From positions 22,287,721-22,351,720 of the forward strand of contig OW203724.1 in NCBI GenBank assembly GCA_934045075.1: 64,000 bases of DNA. The letters run 5' to 3'. Numbering within the stretch: position 1 is the stretch's first letter; every line of letters starts with the position of its first letter. A model generated the notes under the pieces. That model was not told the origin of the DNA. It made no database searches and saw only the letters and a program-made list of their open reading frames with translations. This DNA is from Yponomeuta sedellus (taxonomy: Eukaryota; Arthropoda; Insecta; Lepidoptera; Yponomeutidae). Positions 39,801 to 41,572 of the stretch are shown one piece after another. The translations under genes and the position numbers were made by a program.

Positions 39801-41572
39801 GTGAATAAAGTGTGTCCCTACTTTTTCGGATGCCGGCAGTGGCCCATTCACTAAATTGTAATTTATTTTGTTTGCAGGATATCTGTTTTAATTTAAAAAC
39901 TTTTTCAAAACTATCTGAAACAGCCTTGAAGAAATCTCGATAGAGAACATTAGCATCTTGAGTTTTATTTTTTTGAATAGGTAATCTTTTTTTTAAGTCA
40001 AGTTTAAACAATTCTAGTTTTTTATTTGTTATCACCCTGCAGAGTACATCTTGCTCTATTTTTTTTAAATCTGCTTTAAAATGTACAATTTGACCACTGT
40101 GGTCTGATTTAAGACAATTCACTGTAGAATAATGGGAAAATTCACAGTCACAGTATACGTTGTCAAGGCAGGTGGCGGTGGTTTCGGTAATCCTGGTGGG
40201 CTCTAAGAAAATATTCATCAAATTAAAAGACTTAAAAATAAGTTTTAATTTAGCACTCGAAGGGGAATCTACAAGCAGGTTTACATTAAAATCACCACAG
40301 ACTATAACCTTCTTATTATTACTGCAGGCTACTTTTAATACATCCATCTGAGATCATTTGTACAAATGAAAGTATGACGGCCTCCGATAGGAATCTAACC
40401 TACGACCTCTGGTTTGGTAGTCTAACTTGATACCGCTAGACCATCCAGGCAGTCAACGGTATTTGTGTTGTTCTCAGTCGCACAAGAAGATTAATGTGTT
40501 TTGATTAGTTTGCATTTTATCGCGAAACCGTGCAATGCGATAGCCGGCTAACAAACAATCCTCACCTGTGCTCGTGCTGCGCTTGCAAATTCTCATCACT
40601 ACTACACATTACCAATGTTTGAATGTTGACGTATGTAAGGTCTGTGTGGTGAGTGACGTTTGCTTTGGTAGTTGTCGTAATCGTTGTATGAACTCTCTTT
40701 GTGCGGAAATGCAGACTTTCAACTTAGATTCACTCTTCATTTGAGCCCAGTATAAGCGGTCGATTCTGTGAGGAGCTCGGATTAATTTTGGTGGAAACCT
40801 TAGCGGTGATAACTAAATCAAAATTACTCCAGATATTATGTCTTAAACTAAGTTTTTGAGGAAATTTTAGTGGATACCTACGGTGACAACGAAACTATAA
40901 ATTTCCATTCGTAAATTAAGTACCTTCTAAACACAATATATTGAACGCTTATAATGTATACTCGAGAGTTAATAATTTACCATAATGCTTTGTGTAAAGT
41001 GCCAACCGAGTATGTTATTAGTGTTGCGAGAAAACCCAGTATCCAGTTTCAGTAAGTTGTTTTTTAGTCTAAAATTCCTTAAAGTTTAATCAGGTCTTAG
41101 ATAAAAAGTAATGAAATGGTTAGATTGCATATTTCCCACAATAGTATTGGGAACTCTAGGACACTTTGAAGGAGTGACGGCGAACGCAGTGAGCCCCTCA
41201 CGACGGAAAAGTGTCCTAGAGTTCCCAATACTATACTACTCACCTATACGCATGATATGATTCCAGGATTTCCATCAATAACTTTAAATGCTAAATCTTA
41301 TTGTTAATTATTTTACATAGGTCGAGGAAACATAACAAGTGCTGCGGCCAGACACACGAACGGCATTCATTCACGAGCATAACGCAGAGGGCAGCGATCA
41401 TCAGTCTCAACCATTTTGGAGGGAGGTAGATGACCAAGCCACCATTCGAATTATACTAAGTTGAATGGGATTTTCTCCTCGACGAGCGGGCTTACGACCC
41501 ATTTCGGTTTACTTCTCACAAAACATACTCACCTATTAAGAACAGGCAGCCAAACAAGATCCAAAGCATCAT
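12671..41572 (-). CDS. Lipase 1: pancreatic-lipase-family triacylglycerol lipase (3' end missing)
   Basis: Spliced minus-strand gene for a secreted lipase. Coding exons: 41533-41572, 21682-21769, 18053-18201, 16887-17135, 15431-15622 and 12671-12842, all with GT-AG junctions and matching phases. The product starts with a signal peptide (MMLWILFGCLFLI). It then has the N-terminal PLECPNENITFWLYTR segment, the oxyanion-side ILIHGYTG, the nucleophile in GFSLGG (Ser153), the acid in GLDPA (Asp178) and the catalytic His in GCDHARA (His246), as expected for lipases that hydrolyse acylglycerols or phospholipids outside the cell. The final exon (after EYVPYG) was not found, so it is outside the window or lost. 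A 19-kb Polinton sits in intron 1. No stop was seen in any exon. Confidence 0.85.
13239..13812. repeat. Dispersed repeat with GTCCGTCC array
   Basis: Begins TTTTAGGGTTCCGTACC, contains a GTCCGTCCGTCCGTC tract and ends CGCACTTGGCCGGTTTTTTT. This is a widespread lepidopteran non-autonomous repeat, here inside intron 5 of lipase 1. Family name not assigned. Confidence 0.6.
13813..14387. repeat. Degraded repeat debris in lipase 1 intron 5
   Basis: The start (CCCATAAACGTCTCACTGCAGGGCAC and GTGCCCACCGCGTT) matches the repeat at 58820-58910. The rest, to the next SINE, shows no recognised feature. Confidence 0.4.
14388..14530 (-). repeat. 5S-like SINE, 3' part
   Basis: 3' half only, from the CAACCCTTGTA end through GTAAGACAGCGGCGGGCCTT. 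Head missing. Confidence 0.65.
14920..15065 (+). repeat. tRNA-derived SINE
   Basis: GGTGCCGCAACGGTTTGGCA and GGTCTCGGGTTAGATCCCC are A- and B-box-like. The body has the TCGGGCCTTGGATGT block shared with the SINE at 47976. Confidence 0.65.
15171..15358 (+). repeat. Dispersed repeat, CTGACCCAGCGAACTTCG family
   Basis: Near-identical (with small indels) to 20432-20618, ending TTTTATATTATAGAAGATTA. A common RTE-derived lepidopteran repeat. Confidence 0.75.
15431..15622 (-). CDS. Lipase 1, coding exon 5
   Basis: 192 nt. Encodes GLDPAIPLFDDVNKTRRLD with the catalytic Asp, then GKFVDVLHTHSLQKG and GHVDFYGNTWLFQRGC. Acceptor TTGTAG, donor GTGAGT. The usual NGG-x2-QPGC of this family is altered to GNTWLFQRGC. 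Confidence 0.88.
15760..15882 (+). repeat. tRNA-like repeat unit (anticodon-loop ACGGATA)
   Basis: Core 15793-15864 folds like a tRNA: GCCCATT acceptor arm, AGCTC..GAGC D arm, TGGC-ACGGATA-GCCA anticodon arm, GCGGGTTCGAATCCC T arm. It is flanked by the same repeat-family sequence as the copies at 44067, 51931, 52335, 59612 and 63585, so I treat it as a tRNA-derived repeat, not a functional tRNA. Confidence 0.7.
15883..15932. repeat. Perfect 24-bp inverted repeat, 2-bp loop
   Basis: AGTAAATTTATTATTGTAAA..CCTA is followed after TT by its exact complement. It joins the end of the tRNA-like repeat to a family B LINE fragment (CTGTATCCCGGAGGGGTAGG). Confidence 0.85.
16695..16866 (-). pseudogene. 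LINE 3' terminal fragment
   Basis: The minus frame reads GKRSVGRPPTRWDDDRRK...WMRQAEDRALW...EGYVQQWT, the C-terminal end of a non-LTR retrotransposon ORF2 (RPPTRW-DD, AYVQQWT). It ends within ~20 bp of lipase 1 exon 4. A second small piece is at 17195-17260. Confidence 0.7.
16887..17135 (-). CDS. Lipase 1, coding exon 4 (nucleophile exon)
   Basis: 249 nt. Encodes YMQCCNYNIISVDYNPIARE and the nucleophile elbow FHVIGFSLGGHAAGFIGNY. Acceptor CCCGCAG, donor GTTAGT. A LINE 3' fragment ends only ~20 bp beyond the donor. Confidence 0.9.
17195..17350. repeat. LINE 3' fragment, second piece
   Basis: Repeats TCTTCAGGCTATATTAG..TCCACTGCTGGACATAGCCC of the fragment at 16700, then diverges into TAATGCTCATAATCCGCACG. 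Intron 3 of lipase 1. Confidence 0.5.
17609..17658. repeat. Perfect 22-bp inverted repeat, 6-bp loop
   Basis: CCTATGGATGGTCTGCAATATA, loop ATACAC, then its exact complement. Intron 3 of lipase 1. Confidence 0.9.
18053..18201 (-). CDS. Lipase 1, coding exon 3
   Basis: 149 nt between acceptor CTCCAG and donor GTAAGT. Encodes NPHQIRALDANSIKSAPW and the KILIHGYTGHKDFSPNTEI segment with the oxyanion-hole HG. Confidence 0.88.
18423..18805 (-). repeat. 5S-like SINE, full length
   Basis: The longest copy, in intron 2 of lipase 1, with head, middle and 3' end. An extra near-palindromic segment sits around GCACGTTAAGCC in the middle. Confidence 0.8.
19027..19083. repeat. Perfect 25-bp inverted repeat, 7-bp loop
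   Basis: ACTTAATAATTTTATTTTCG..TTAAC, loop AAAGGAA, then its exact complement. A small foldback in intron 2 of lipase 1. Confidence 0.9.
19145..19745 (+). pseudogene. LINE family B fragments
   Basis: Two plus-strand pieces. One is at 19145-19215 (EEAKVICEDRGKW). The other is at 19560-19745 (RLMNVDEAKVICQNRDKW). Both are the C-terminal end of LINE family B, interrupted and truncated. Confidence 0.55.
19753..20080 (-). repeat. 5S-like SINE, near full length
   Basis: Minus-strand copy beginning right after the family B LINE fragment. Its head is truncated by the adjoining CACT microsatellite. Confidence 0.75.
20086..20136. repeat. (CACT)n microsatellite
   Basis: About twelve CACT repeats directly at the head end of the SINE. 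Confidence 0.9.
20432..20618 (+). repeat. Dispersed repeat, second CTGACCCAGCGAACTTCG-type copy
   Basis: Matches 15171-15358; here the opening reads CTGTCCTAGGGAACTCCG. Ends TTTTATATTATAGAAGATTA. Confidence 0.75.
21083..21560 (-). pseudogene. LINE family B C-terminal fragment
   Basis: Minus-strand copy of the same LINE 3' region as 11596-11930 and 54690-55005, extending further upstream (CATTACTTTCTCAATTCTAG, AGTACTTAACACTAC). Frames are broken. Confidence 0.6.
21682..21769 (-). CDS. Lipase 1, coding exon 2
   Basis: Acceptor CTCAG and donor GTTAGT. Encodes the mature N-terminus DCVQPPLECPNENITFWLYT. 88 nt, the same length and phase as lipase 2 exon 2. Confidence 0.88.
22101..22106. other. 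Polinton target-site duplication, left
   Basis: CACCTA immediately before the left TIR, repeated at 41241-41246. Six base pairs is the length Polinton integrases produce. Confidence 0.92.
22107..22241. repeat. Polinton left TIR with internal hairpin
   Basis: Exactly complementary to 41106-41240 as far as I can read. Inside, 22114-22139 and 22180-22205 are perfect 26-bp inverted repeats separated by 40 nt, so each end can fold into a stem-loop. Confidence 0.93.
22296..22330 (+). promoter_or_regulatory. Putative core promoter of the Polinton plus-strand block
   Basis: TATATAAG at 22299-22306 is followed about 20 nt later by CAATCACTTC, similar to the arthropod initiator (TCAKT). It lies between the TIR and the first gene, whose ATG is at 22384. 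Confidence 0.5.
22384..23070 (+). CDS. Polinton packaging ATPase (FtsK/HerA-like, A32 type)
   Basis: 228-aa P-loop ATPase thought to drive DNA into capsids. Walker A GPSNCGKT at residues 40-47, Walker B SVMIFDD at 111-117, and a downstream polar segment (DNANLIIIFKQDD) typical of the family. The ATG follows a TATA-bearing leader and is the first gene after the left TIR. The length is normal for Polinton ATPases and no lesion is seen. The next gene begins 91 bp later on the same strand. Confidence 0.92.
   Translation: MKFIQQAQTLRLENICSESNNKIKLHGNLLPNTIRCIICGPSNCGKTNVMIGLLLHKNGLRYRNVYLYSKTLFQPKYVFLDKVLSMVPEINFSKFRDNEEVISHQNAKPYSVMIFDDVACEKQNNIRDYFAMGRHKKIDSFYLNQTYSKIPKQLIRDNANLIIIFKQDDINLRHIYNEHVNADMSWTQFREMCKKIWSVPYNYLVINKDCEKGKGCYRMNFDKFVVFD
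23162..24130 (+). pseudogene. Polinton conserved structural-type protein (DUF8207-like) with in-frame stop
   Basis: One frame of 323 codons from ATG 23162 to TAA 24128, interrupted by TAA at 23729-23731. The N-terminal half has a charged helical start (EKILKTQIVESAEAVKRKF) and an acidic Ser-rich middle. The C-terminal half carries PDDLKNYKQLLLETNAHR and DPNELVERLKLLIASREAGN with a terminal IISIIEELRECG. I recall these motifs from an uncharacterised family common in insect Polintons (DUF8207, assignment from memory). Since both sides of the stop belong to one family in one frame, a single substitution is the likely cause. Role unknown, possibly virion-associated. Confidence 0.75.
24188..24556 (+). 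CDS. Polinton small coiled-coil protein
   Basis: 122 aa from ATG 24188. The middle reads YDLKSEKLVGLRLPVLPDEA followed by VNKEYVD, the pattern seen at the base of viral and phage fibre proteins. The C-terminal third (VELKSIKSQIQLIQKQLDEK) is a predicted coiled coil. Such proteins are regular in insect Polintons, function unproven; a fibre- or spike-like role is inference. Its last 8 nt overlap the integrase start. Confidence 0.6.
   Translation: MMNIDKFGHHVHKRLRPSEIFYSTNNKNLTQNLNGEYDLKSEKLVGLRLPVLPDEAVNKEYVDQNLKLFCKEHDILVELKSIKSQIQLIQKQLDEKCTRVEVSSIIKDQLVAIRDIASRNYE
24549..25475 (+). CDS. Polinton integrase (DDE) with C-terminal chromodomain
   Basis: 308-aa retroviral-type integrase that inserts the element and makes the 6-bp duplication seen here. 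Catalytic residues: Asp35 (WQADLID), Asp96 (VQTDLGTEF) and Glu130 (KASIVERVIRTLKNKL). The C-terminus (YLIEKVLKKRGNMLFVKWLG, then ENSWI) is a chromodomain, which in this family probably guides target choice on chromatin. Start ATG 24549 overlaps the end of the previous gene. No N-terminal zinc finger is evident, so the protein begins shortly before the catalytic core. No lesion is seen. Confidence 0.93.
   Translation: MSKEKVVNEIHRAARRNFNRRQVILKGIDDLWQADLIDIQHIRKHNRGFNFILVIIDCFSKYVWTVPLKTKSMNEVCNAFEKILKSNRVPTNVQTDLGTEFYNKSFQRLMQSYHINHYSTFSTKKASIVERVIRTLKNKLYKYFSLVGNYKWIGKPLVDIVISYNSTKHRTTKYRPVEVNKVNEPKVLENIVSHAESSSVKPKCKVGDCVRISKYKGCFYKGYTPNWSTELFTISKVNKTTPITYRIKDQHNQLIKGSFYEQELNKTRNPGVYLIEKVLKKRGNMLFVKWLGLKDAENSWIGKNDVVK
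25529..26248 (+). CDS. Polinton PLA2-like protein
   Basis: 239 aa. Residues 22-60 hold a phospholipase A2-like core: the calcium-loop motif YNYCGPGT and the catalytic HD pair (MRHDIAY, His53-Asp54), as in the PLA2 domain of some small-virus capsid proteins. This is followed by a basic region and a hydrophobic glycine/alanine-rich stretch (LPLLPIFACLSAVGALAGG) that may contact membranes, so it may help particles cross membranes; this is inference from the domain. It ends TAA just after an A6 run. In related elements, as I recall, this reading continues into the protease, and the protease frame is open back to this point. Confidence 0.8.
   Translation: MTGRGLINKLINNLPLELHLPGYNYCGPGTKLEKRLLRGDRGINQLDDACMRHDIAYTKYTDTRNRHQADKELMEMAKLRSKAKDVSRGERLASWLVNKIMKVKVKTGAGFKSGIRKISTQLKKAKLKNKQSAIKYAHLAAKKLFPKNMKVQLPRIIPIPKIGGILPLLPIFACLSAVGALAGGAAGIAKAVNDSKSAQENLKESIRHNKMMETIAIGKGLYIKPYKKGSGLCLHTKNC
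26287..26619 (+). CDS. Polinton adenain-like cysteine protease
   Basis: 110 aa from ATG 26287; the maturation protease of Polinton virions by family. His44 in GTHWVAF and Cys94 in FNCGHLCL match the Ulp1/adenain active site. The third position, usually Asp in YFDSFG, is Asn59 here (YFNSFGD). Asn can serve in some cysteine proteases, so activity is uncertain. The same frame is open upstream (RRALTNEDI before the ATG) as far as the end of the PLA2-like gene, in a frame shifted by one base, which suggests an ancestral fusion. Confidence 0.82.
   Translation: MKYVNNSNIPYFRGVYMRDNLPQKPKQIECAIINLDSSDNPGTHWVAFVKIYNYCEYFNSFGDLKPPTELVKYLSGADLYYNYTKYQAYNTFNCGHLCLKFLKGFWKRVS
26622..27293 (+). CDS. Polinton minor capsid (penton) protein
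   Basis: 223 aa, the PX-type single jelly-roll protein by position and pattern. Supporting segments are TDGDYECGLLYFTTFNSIPN, IIPEGSYELEDIIDFLTKHV and VPPGYRIIEIPKNVIYFPV. It starts 2 nt after the protease stop and its TGA overlaps the ATG of the next small ORF (ATGA at 27290). Intact. By homology it forms the vertex pentamers of the predicted icosahedral capsid. Confidence 0.8.
   Translation: MSFTMSITGTDSALVTNYSPALETDGDYECGLLYFTTFNSIPNVDHRNNKFYYGKDGVVIIPEGSYELEDIIDFLTKHVHDCVLELTCNNNTLSTSIFSSKDIHFDKENSIGVTLGFGKVLLKANILHTSSYPINILPSAIVRIECDIVSGSFVNGKPSHIIYEFSPNVPPGYRIIEIPKNVIYFPVIQNSVSAINIRILDLNNNPLNLRREEVQLCLHLKKK
27290..27430 (+). CDS. Small basic ORF between penton and major capsid genes
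   Basis: 46 aa (MIDFNKNLCTTSRKRSLLSN...), about 28 percent Lys plus Arg. Its ATG overlaps the penton TGA as ATGA, and its stop is 5 bp before the major capsid ATG. The tight packing suggests a real gene rather than a spacer. The size and charge recall small DNA-condensing core proteins of viruses, but I recognise no motif and make no functional claim. Confidence 0.5.
   Translation: MIDFNKNLCTTSRKRSLLSNITKVPPKRNKLTKANKQFLKLINLSK
27436..28641 (+). CDS. Polinton major capsid protein (double jelly-roll)
   Basis: 401 aa, the PY-type major capsid protein. Recognisable are SYKPYVSSYNRNDEIRIPIN and QQDLYILPSESTLYVEGRI at the N-terminus and FQDIRYELNGVEIDK. The second half (LKTGPVDVRVEIESEIAIP) corresponds to the second jelly roll. 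Length is in the normal range and no lesion is seen. The stop TGA overlaps the next ATG (ATGA at 28638). The domain type is known for the family; this copy's fold is inferred. Confidence 0.85.
   Translation: MLNVAEPFVQDNSIESIQIHSYKPYVSSYNRNDEIRIPINQQDLYILPSESTLYVEGRISVINSETKAKVTEFQLINNPILFLFQDIRYELNGVEIDKIKNAGITTTMKCLLSMNESESKMSYAWGWSIDGIKNTMGGSFSGCLPLNRILGFAEDYKKIIINCKHELILLRSNTNMNAIKLNNNEVVEDIVIDKIMWRVPHVKVSDRERINLLRYLERDRAINVAFRNWDLYEYPLLPQTTKHTWAIKTSSQIEKPRYVIIGLQKDRKNNGFQDMSRFDHCNLRDIKVFLNSTYFPYENLNVKFSNDNYALLYELYAKFQQSYYSRLPEPLLNYIDFKEKTPLFVIDCCRQNDTLKTGPVDVRVEIESEIAIPDKTTAYCLILNDCVIEYKPLTSVVKKIS
28638..29129 (+). CDS. Polinton conserved protein, exonuclease-like N-terminus
   Basis: 163 aa, last gene of the plus-strand block, overlapping the capsid stop by 4 nt. 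It begins EYIFVDLQGFKDYKNNFIVKE, resembling the first motif of DEDD/RNase H-fold exonucleases. KTLVAKGVEKCKWVQDLCPN could be the second conserved block. The C-terminus is Cys/His-rich (YYCTNKCSKYNCLIH). Proteins with the VDLQGFK start are frequent in insect Polintons. Nuclease activity is a guess; only one acidic motif is clear. Confidence 0.6.
   Translation: MNPEYIFVDLQGFKDYKNNFIVKEFATAASESTEVFLIKPPFPFKHLTDEEKKQVVWLGKNRGIYWSEGLISYKEFKSMIKSSLSGKTLVAKGVEKCKWVQDLCPNSIVKDVGEMDIPNLKTLISYYCTNKCSKYNCLIHNDYCALKNVICIRRWCVDNTVSI
29130..29427. terminator. Convergent 3' region with polyadenylation signals
   Basis: AATAAA at about 29184 serves the plus-strand block. On the minus strand AATAAA occurs near 29350, serving the facing gene. 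AT-rich and otherwise featureless. Confidence 0.45.
29428..29790 (-). CDS. Polinton accessory protein with SUMO-interaction-like motif
   Basis: 120 aa from the ATG at 29790 (MTYSPTITDPFFYGQHLLTG). An acceptor (TTATTTTCAG) precedes the ATG at 29800 and a donor GTAAG lies at 29882, so an 83-nt intron probably sits in the 5' UTR. The protein has an acidic N-terminus, two basic clusters (NKRVRPSKKK and KKSRRK, possible nuclear signals) and then KVIDLSSDSEVE. That last segment has the hydrophobic core plus Ser/acidic tail of SUMO-interacting motifs. The C-terminus is a charged helix. I do not recognise the family. It is transcribed toward the structural block and away from its GC-rich upstream region. 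Confidence 0.6.
   Translation of the reverse strand: MTYSPTITDPFFYGQHLLTGFESEDVEEVGAPEPPPRNPNKRVRPSKKKTQNTTSYIVKKSRRKGLRMIKIKVIDLSSDSEVETSNAQYMVMEHTDEIMDMTENLLDRMSRKLTNNSNDY
29883..30290 (-). promoter_or_regulatory. Upstream region of the accessory gene, GC-rich patch
   Basis: A non-coding 5' exon ending at donor 29883 is inferred. Further upstream, 30060-30130 is unusually GC-rich for this window (CGCGCGCTTCATGCGCGCGA, a partial palindrome). The plus-strand ORF 29939-30130 across it looks incidental. Polymerase B ends at 30479, so this segment also holds that gene's 3' flank. Confidence 0.4.
30479..33982 (-). CDS. Polinton protein-primed DNA polymerase B
   Basis: 1167 aa, full length and uninterrupted; copies the element with 3'-5' proofreading. 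The start is ATG 33982 (MPYCTACVVQVEKKNW), whose C-x2-C and following His residues form a zinc-finger-like N-terminus. Exonuclease motifs: YADFE (~365), FHNLAGYDCHLF (~505) and YVKTD (~658). Polymerase motifs: DCNNLYGYS (~760), NNNSIFGK (~905) and YTDTDS (~1010), with a TPR-type insertion expected between the first two. An additional Cys/His cluster (CHICDRLIF...CHLTGRYRG) is typical of Polinton polymerases. No other gene overlaps. The 5' leader is short: the truncated accessory duplicate ends about 50 bp upstream. Confidence 0.95.
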   Translation of the reverse strand: MPYCTACVVQVEKKNWVGHVRSTAHKEKSSVPLSDGVVLIASAFRGRIATYKILATDLENCLPETFITEISPKIEKLLRDSLAKHVNVKVNFEFFSNFVLFKNEGQEVKSFSTKNVALHRNFDFAKLIGKTVACLKKKIEEFEERDSGWTFLNNLFLEININKYEPIYGAARIDLPPVIKNKKACLNMQNKDDACFLWSIVAALHTPKGRADRTSSYPHFTKVLNTADLSLPVTLADVKSFETNNPNISVNIYALKNTKGIVGPIYRSEHKYRTTRVNLLLLEKGNRTHYVLIKNLPRLVRSQMTKHHGKLYFCEDCLQFLSSEQTLQNHLCSGVATVLPGKGTFLEFKHFAHKQDMPFAIYADFETLLVPYQGCQQNPDLSYTYNAKKHVPIAFAYHVVCSFDTNLNRFVQYRGSDCAQKFVKLLVREVKRIYSIVNKNIPMTFTSENVKDYAEADCCHICDRLIFTDKVRDHCHLTGRYRGAAHAYCNLKFRVPKLVPIFFHNLAGYDCHLFIKELSDICGPIKIIPKNKENYISFTKFFQISEDEFAQIRFVDSYKFLGTSLQKLAKGLHKNDFTYLSRYFPDENQFELLTRKGVYPYDYMTCWKMFTDKQLPDKSLFYNSMADEHISDEEYAHAQNVWQTFEIENMGKYTDLYVKTDVLLLTDVFENFRKTCKTHYNLDPAFYLTSPSLSFDAMLLKTGIQLELIDNLEIIRMIQKGIRGGICMCSKRHSQANNSYMETYDPTKRDSFLVYIDCNNLYGYSMCQSLPISDFRFLSESEIENLNVEDIPNDAPQGYILEVDLLYPDELHDAHSDYPFCAEKFIPPGGKTPKLTPNLYDKFYYVIHYVHLKTCLANGLILAKVHRVITFRQRAFLKEYIDLNTELRKKAVTQFQQDLFKLNNNSIFGKTLEDSEKRVNVKLVTQWHDKINKTKKHDTADKLIARLNFHSASVFSENLVAIQMKPERVILNKPIYVGFAVLELSKSHMYDFHYSVIKPKYGNQVQLCYTDTDSFVYEIQTEDFYRDMKESLMDFFDTSNYKPRNQFGLPLVNKKVPGLFKDELGGKILTEFIGLRSKLYCIKTTELVIKKAKGVKKCVVRDLAASDYREVLLNNKLVRRKQNLFKSIKHEIFTQSVNKIALSNTDDKRCIMPDKVSTVAWGHNSLF
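34028..34422 (-). pseudogene. Truncated duplicate of accessory exon, nonsense-mutated
   Basis: Near-identical to 34487-34880, including the flanking AAAACACCTAACAGGC. The reading frame (KTSEFDLFGVLSDDDDDVLA...) is kept, but a TAG (34139-34141) replaces the CAG of the other copy after TPAWDQL, removing the last ~25 residues. The splice acceptor and upstream exon are absent. It is a tandem-duplication relic with the other copy as likely source. Confidence 0.8.
34519..34894 (-). CDS. Polinton accessory protein, main exon (FGVLSDDDDD motif)
   Basis: Exon of 376 nt with acceptor TGCATGCAG, joining in phase to the exon at 35532-35645. It encodes a basic start (SKKKVVKGRK), then EFDLFGVLSDDDDDVL, an acidic SUMO-interaction-like motif. 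A compact domain follows (GEYFVEVKVYLTRDAKQQDH and KKAQFLLKAQLDRGTPAWDQ), ending FYGDAVKYK at TAA. No known family recognised. The domain's alternating strands and Lys/Arg content could fit nucleic-acid or protein binding; this is open. With the upstream exon the protein would be about 163 aa. Confidence 0.6.
35240..35399. mobile_element. Foldback MITE in accessory-gene intron
   Basis: CCCGATTCACACTTAAATAA...GCATCGTCG and its near-perfect complement form ~60-bp arms with a ~40-bp centre. It lies wholly inside the intron between 34894 and 35532. Confidence 0.75.
35532..35645 (-). CDS. Polinton accessory protein, upstream exon
   Basis: 114 nt with acceptor TTTTTCCTCAG and donor GTACGTGAGT. Encodes SDSEVESIYTEQPREKKQRT, a Pro/Ala linker and PKRRTTAAAENSK, with basic clusters that could be nuclear signals. 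Joining to 34894 gives one open frame. The exon begins with a single G. A strong donor (GTGAGTAAGT at 36010-36001) follows AAAAAT, so splicing there would create the ATG across the junction (AT|G). SDSEVE recurs in the 29428-29790 protein. Confidence 0.5.
35646..36010 (-). other. Probable intron with overlapping unexplained ORFs
   Basis: Bounded by donor GTGAGTAAGT and acceptor TTTTTCCTCAG on the minus strand. A 91-codon plus-strand frame (35774-36049) and a 70-codon minus-strand frame (35768-35980, with EDFIILASNDLE) overlap here. Neither resembles anything I know, so either may be a skipped exon or chance. Confidence 0.35.
36011..37560. other. Polinton right arm, no gene recognised
   Basis: The minus-strand 5' exon of the accessory gene probably begins in the first ~100 bp. 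From there to the LINE no frame with recognisable similarity and no repeat array is seen. AT-rich. Confidence 0.4.
37560..37645 (-). repeat. SINE 3'-body fragment
   Basis: TGATCTGGTCCCAAACTAGG..TACCCTG on the plus strand is the complement of the CTAGTTTGGGACCAG block of the tRNA-type SINE at 7145-7330. No head is present. Confidence 0.5.
37648..40355 (-). mobile_element. 5'-truncated LINE inserted in the Polinton
   Basis: Minus-strand non-LTR retrotransposon copy. Its 3' end is a run of about eight TTTCA pentamers (plus strand TGAAA, 37648-37692) after TTTGAATAAAACC, with AATAAA nearby. Its 5' end stops inside the endonuclease domain at about 40355, next to a tRNA-type SINE. Shorter 3' copies of the same family are at 43430-43562 and 54440-54580. 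Confidence 0.85.
37870..40347 (-). CDS. LINE ORF2 fragment: endonuclease C-terminus and reverse transcriptase
   Basis: 825 codons, open throughout. Residues ~1-90 are the end of an APE-type endonuclease (IVCGDFNVNLL, LKSDHSGQI). The reverse transcriptase follows: FRPVSVLPVLSKIFEKIVLG, GFTQGRSTTDAG, CDLSKAFDCVDH, GVPQGSILGPFLF and the catalytic FADD (VLFADDTSLIF). A C-terminal Cys-poor tail ends NDVWNSSM. It makes cDNA from its own RNA by target-primed reverse transcription. The start shown is only the first Met after 5' truncation. Jockey/CR1-like clade by appearance, not resolved. The absence of stops indicates a fairly recent insertion. Confidence 0.88.
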   Translation of the reverse strand: MDVLKVACSNNKKVIVCGDFNVNLLVDSPSSAKLKLIFKSFNLMNIFLEPTRITETTATCLDNVYCDCEFSHYSTVNCLKSDHSGQIVHFKADLKKIEQDVLCRVITNKKLELFKLDLKKRLPIQKNKTQDANVLYRDFFKAVSDSFEKVFKLKQISCKQNKLQFSEWATAGIRKSRDTLYSLYEKKTYTYNPSFIQYVKLYSKLFKAVCHKAKCEYIKSKILQSSNKSKTIWAIINKETGKSKLGDREFALKINNKLITSNEDIAAAFEQFFTNVPIITTAPLDSSPALAETILKDNVPLCDHDFSFDYIEAHTVIKSFKKLKLKKTEDLWGMSVTVVSSVIDTLAPYLARIFNKCLDEGIFPDLMKYSRLVPLFKSGDKQDPSNFRPVSVLPVLSKIFEKIVLGQLLTHFNDYQLLHGQQFGFTQGRSTTDAGVMLVKHIFSAWEDRKDAIGVFCDLSKAFDCVDHKTLLLKLKHYGINGNSLKLMTSYLEGRIQRADINRTKSSGSEVRIGVPQGSILGPFLFLVYVNDLPFMVQNMSEIVLFADDTSLIFKIKRQEDDLDNTNAALSQVLNWFTSNNLLLNSKKTKCIKFTLPNVKVVDSKVILGRDKLDLVEETVFLGITIDAKLQWGPHIEKLANRLSSAAYAVKRIRELTDVATARLVYFSYFHSIMSYGILLWGRAADIETIFVLQKRAIRFIYKLGSRDSLREFFKETNILTVASQYIYENIMYVRKNINNFKTAGSQHNVNTRNKHKLLIPRFRLAKVNTSFMGHCIRFYNKIPEDILSLTEARFKKCVKYTLCQKSYYNIKDYLDDNDVWNSSM
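40371..40465 (-). repeat. tRNA-derived SINE head
   Basis: On the minus strand GCCTGGATGGTCTAGCGGTA (A box) and AGGTCGTAGGTTAGATTCCT (B box) give a tRNA-like head abutting the truncated LINE end. Confidence 0.6.
40466..41105. other. Polinton right arm inside the TIR, no gene recognised
   Basis: No ORF of note. Presumably terminal non-coding DNA or a lost gene. Confidence 0.4.
41106..41240. repeat. Polinton right TIR with internal hairpin
   Basis: Reverse complement of 22107-22241. The internal hairpin arms are at 41142-41167 and 41208-41233. Confidence 0.93.
41241..41246. other. Polinton target-site duplication, right
   Basis: CACCTA directly after the right TIR, matching 22101-22106. Confidence 0.92.
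41533..41572 (-). CDS. Lipase 1, first coding exon
   Basis: ATGATG start followed by a hydrophobic signal peptide, then donor GTGAGT. An acceptor-like tract (TTTTCTTTTAATTTAG) ends at 41599, 26 nt before the ATG, so a non-coding 5' exon probably lies upstream. Lipase 2 has the same arrangement. Confidence 0.8.

Larger units (their letters stand above)
22107..41240. mobile_element. Complete Polinton/Maverick DNA transposon
   Basis: A 19,134-bp element with 135-bp TIRs (22107-22241, 41106-41240), AG...CT termini and a 6-bp duplication CACCTA. It encodes the Polinton core set: protein-primed DNA polymerase B, retroviral-type integrase, packaging ATPase, adenain-like protease and major and minor capsid proteins, plus accessory genes. 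It lies in intron 1 of lipase 1. About 2.7 kb of it is a later LINE insertion (37648-40355), so the original length was about 16.4 kb. Most genes are open; one structural gene has a stop and one accessory duplicate has a stop. Confidence 0.95.
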
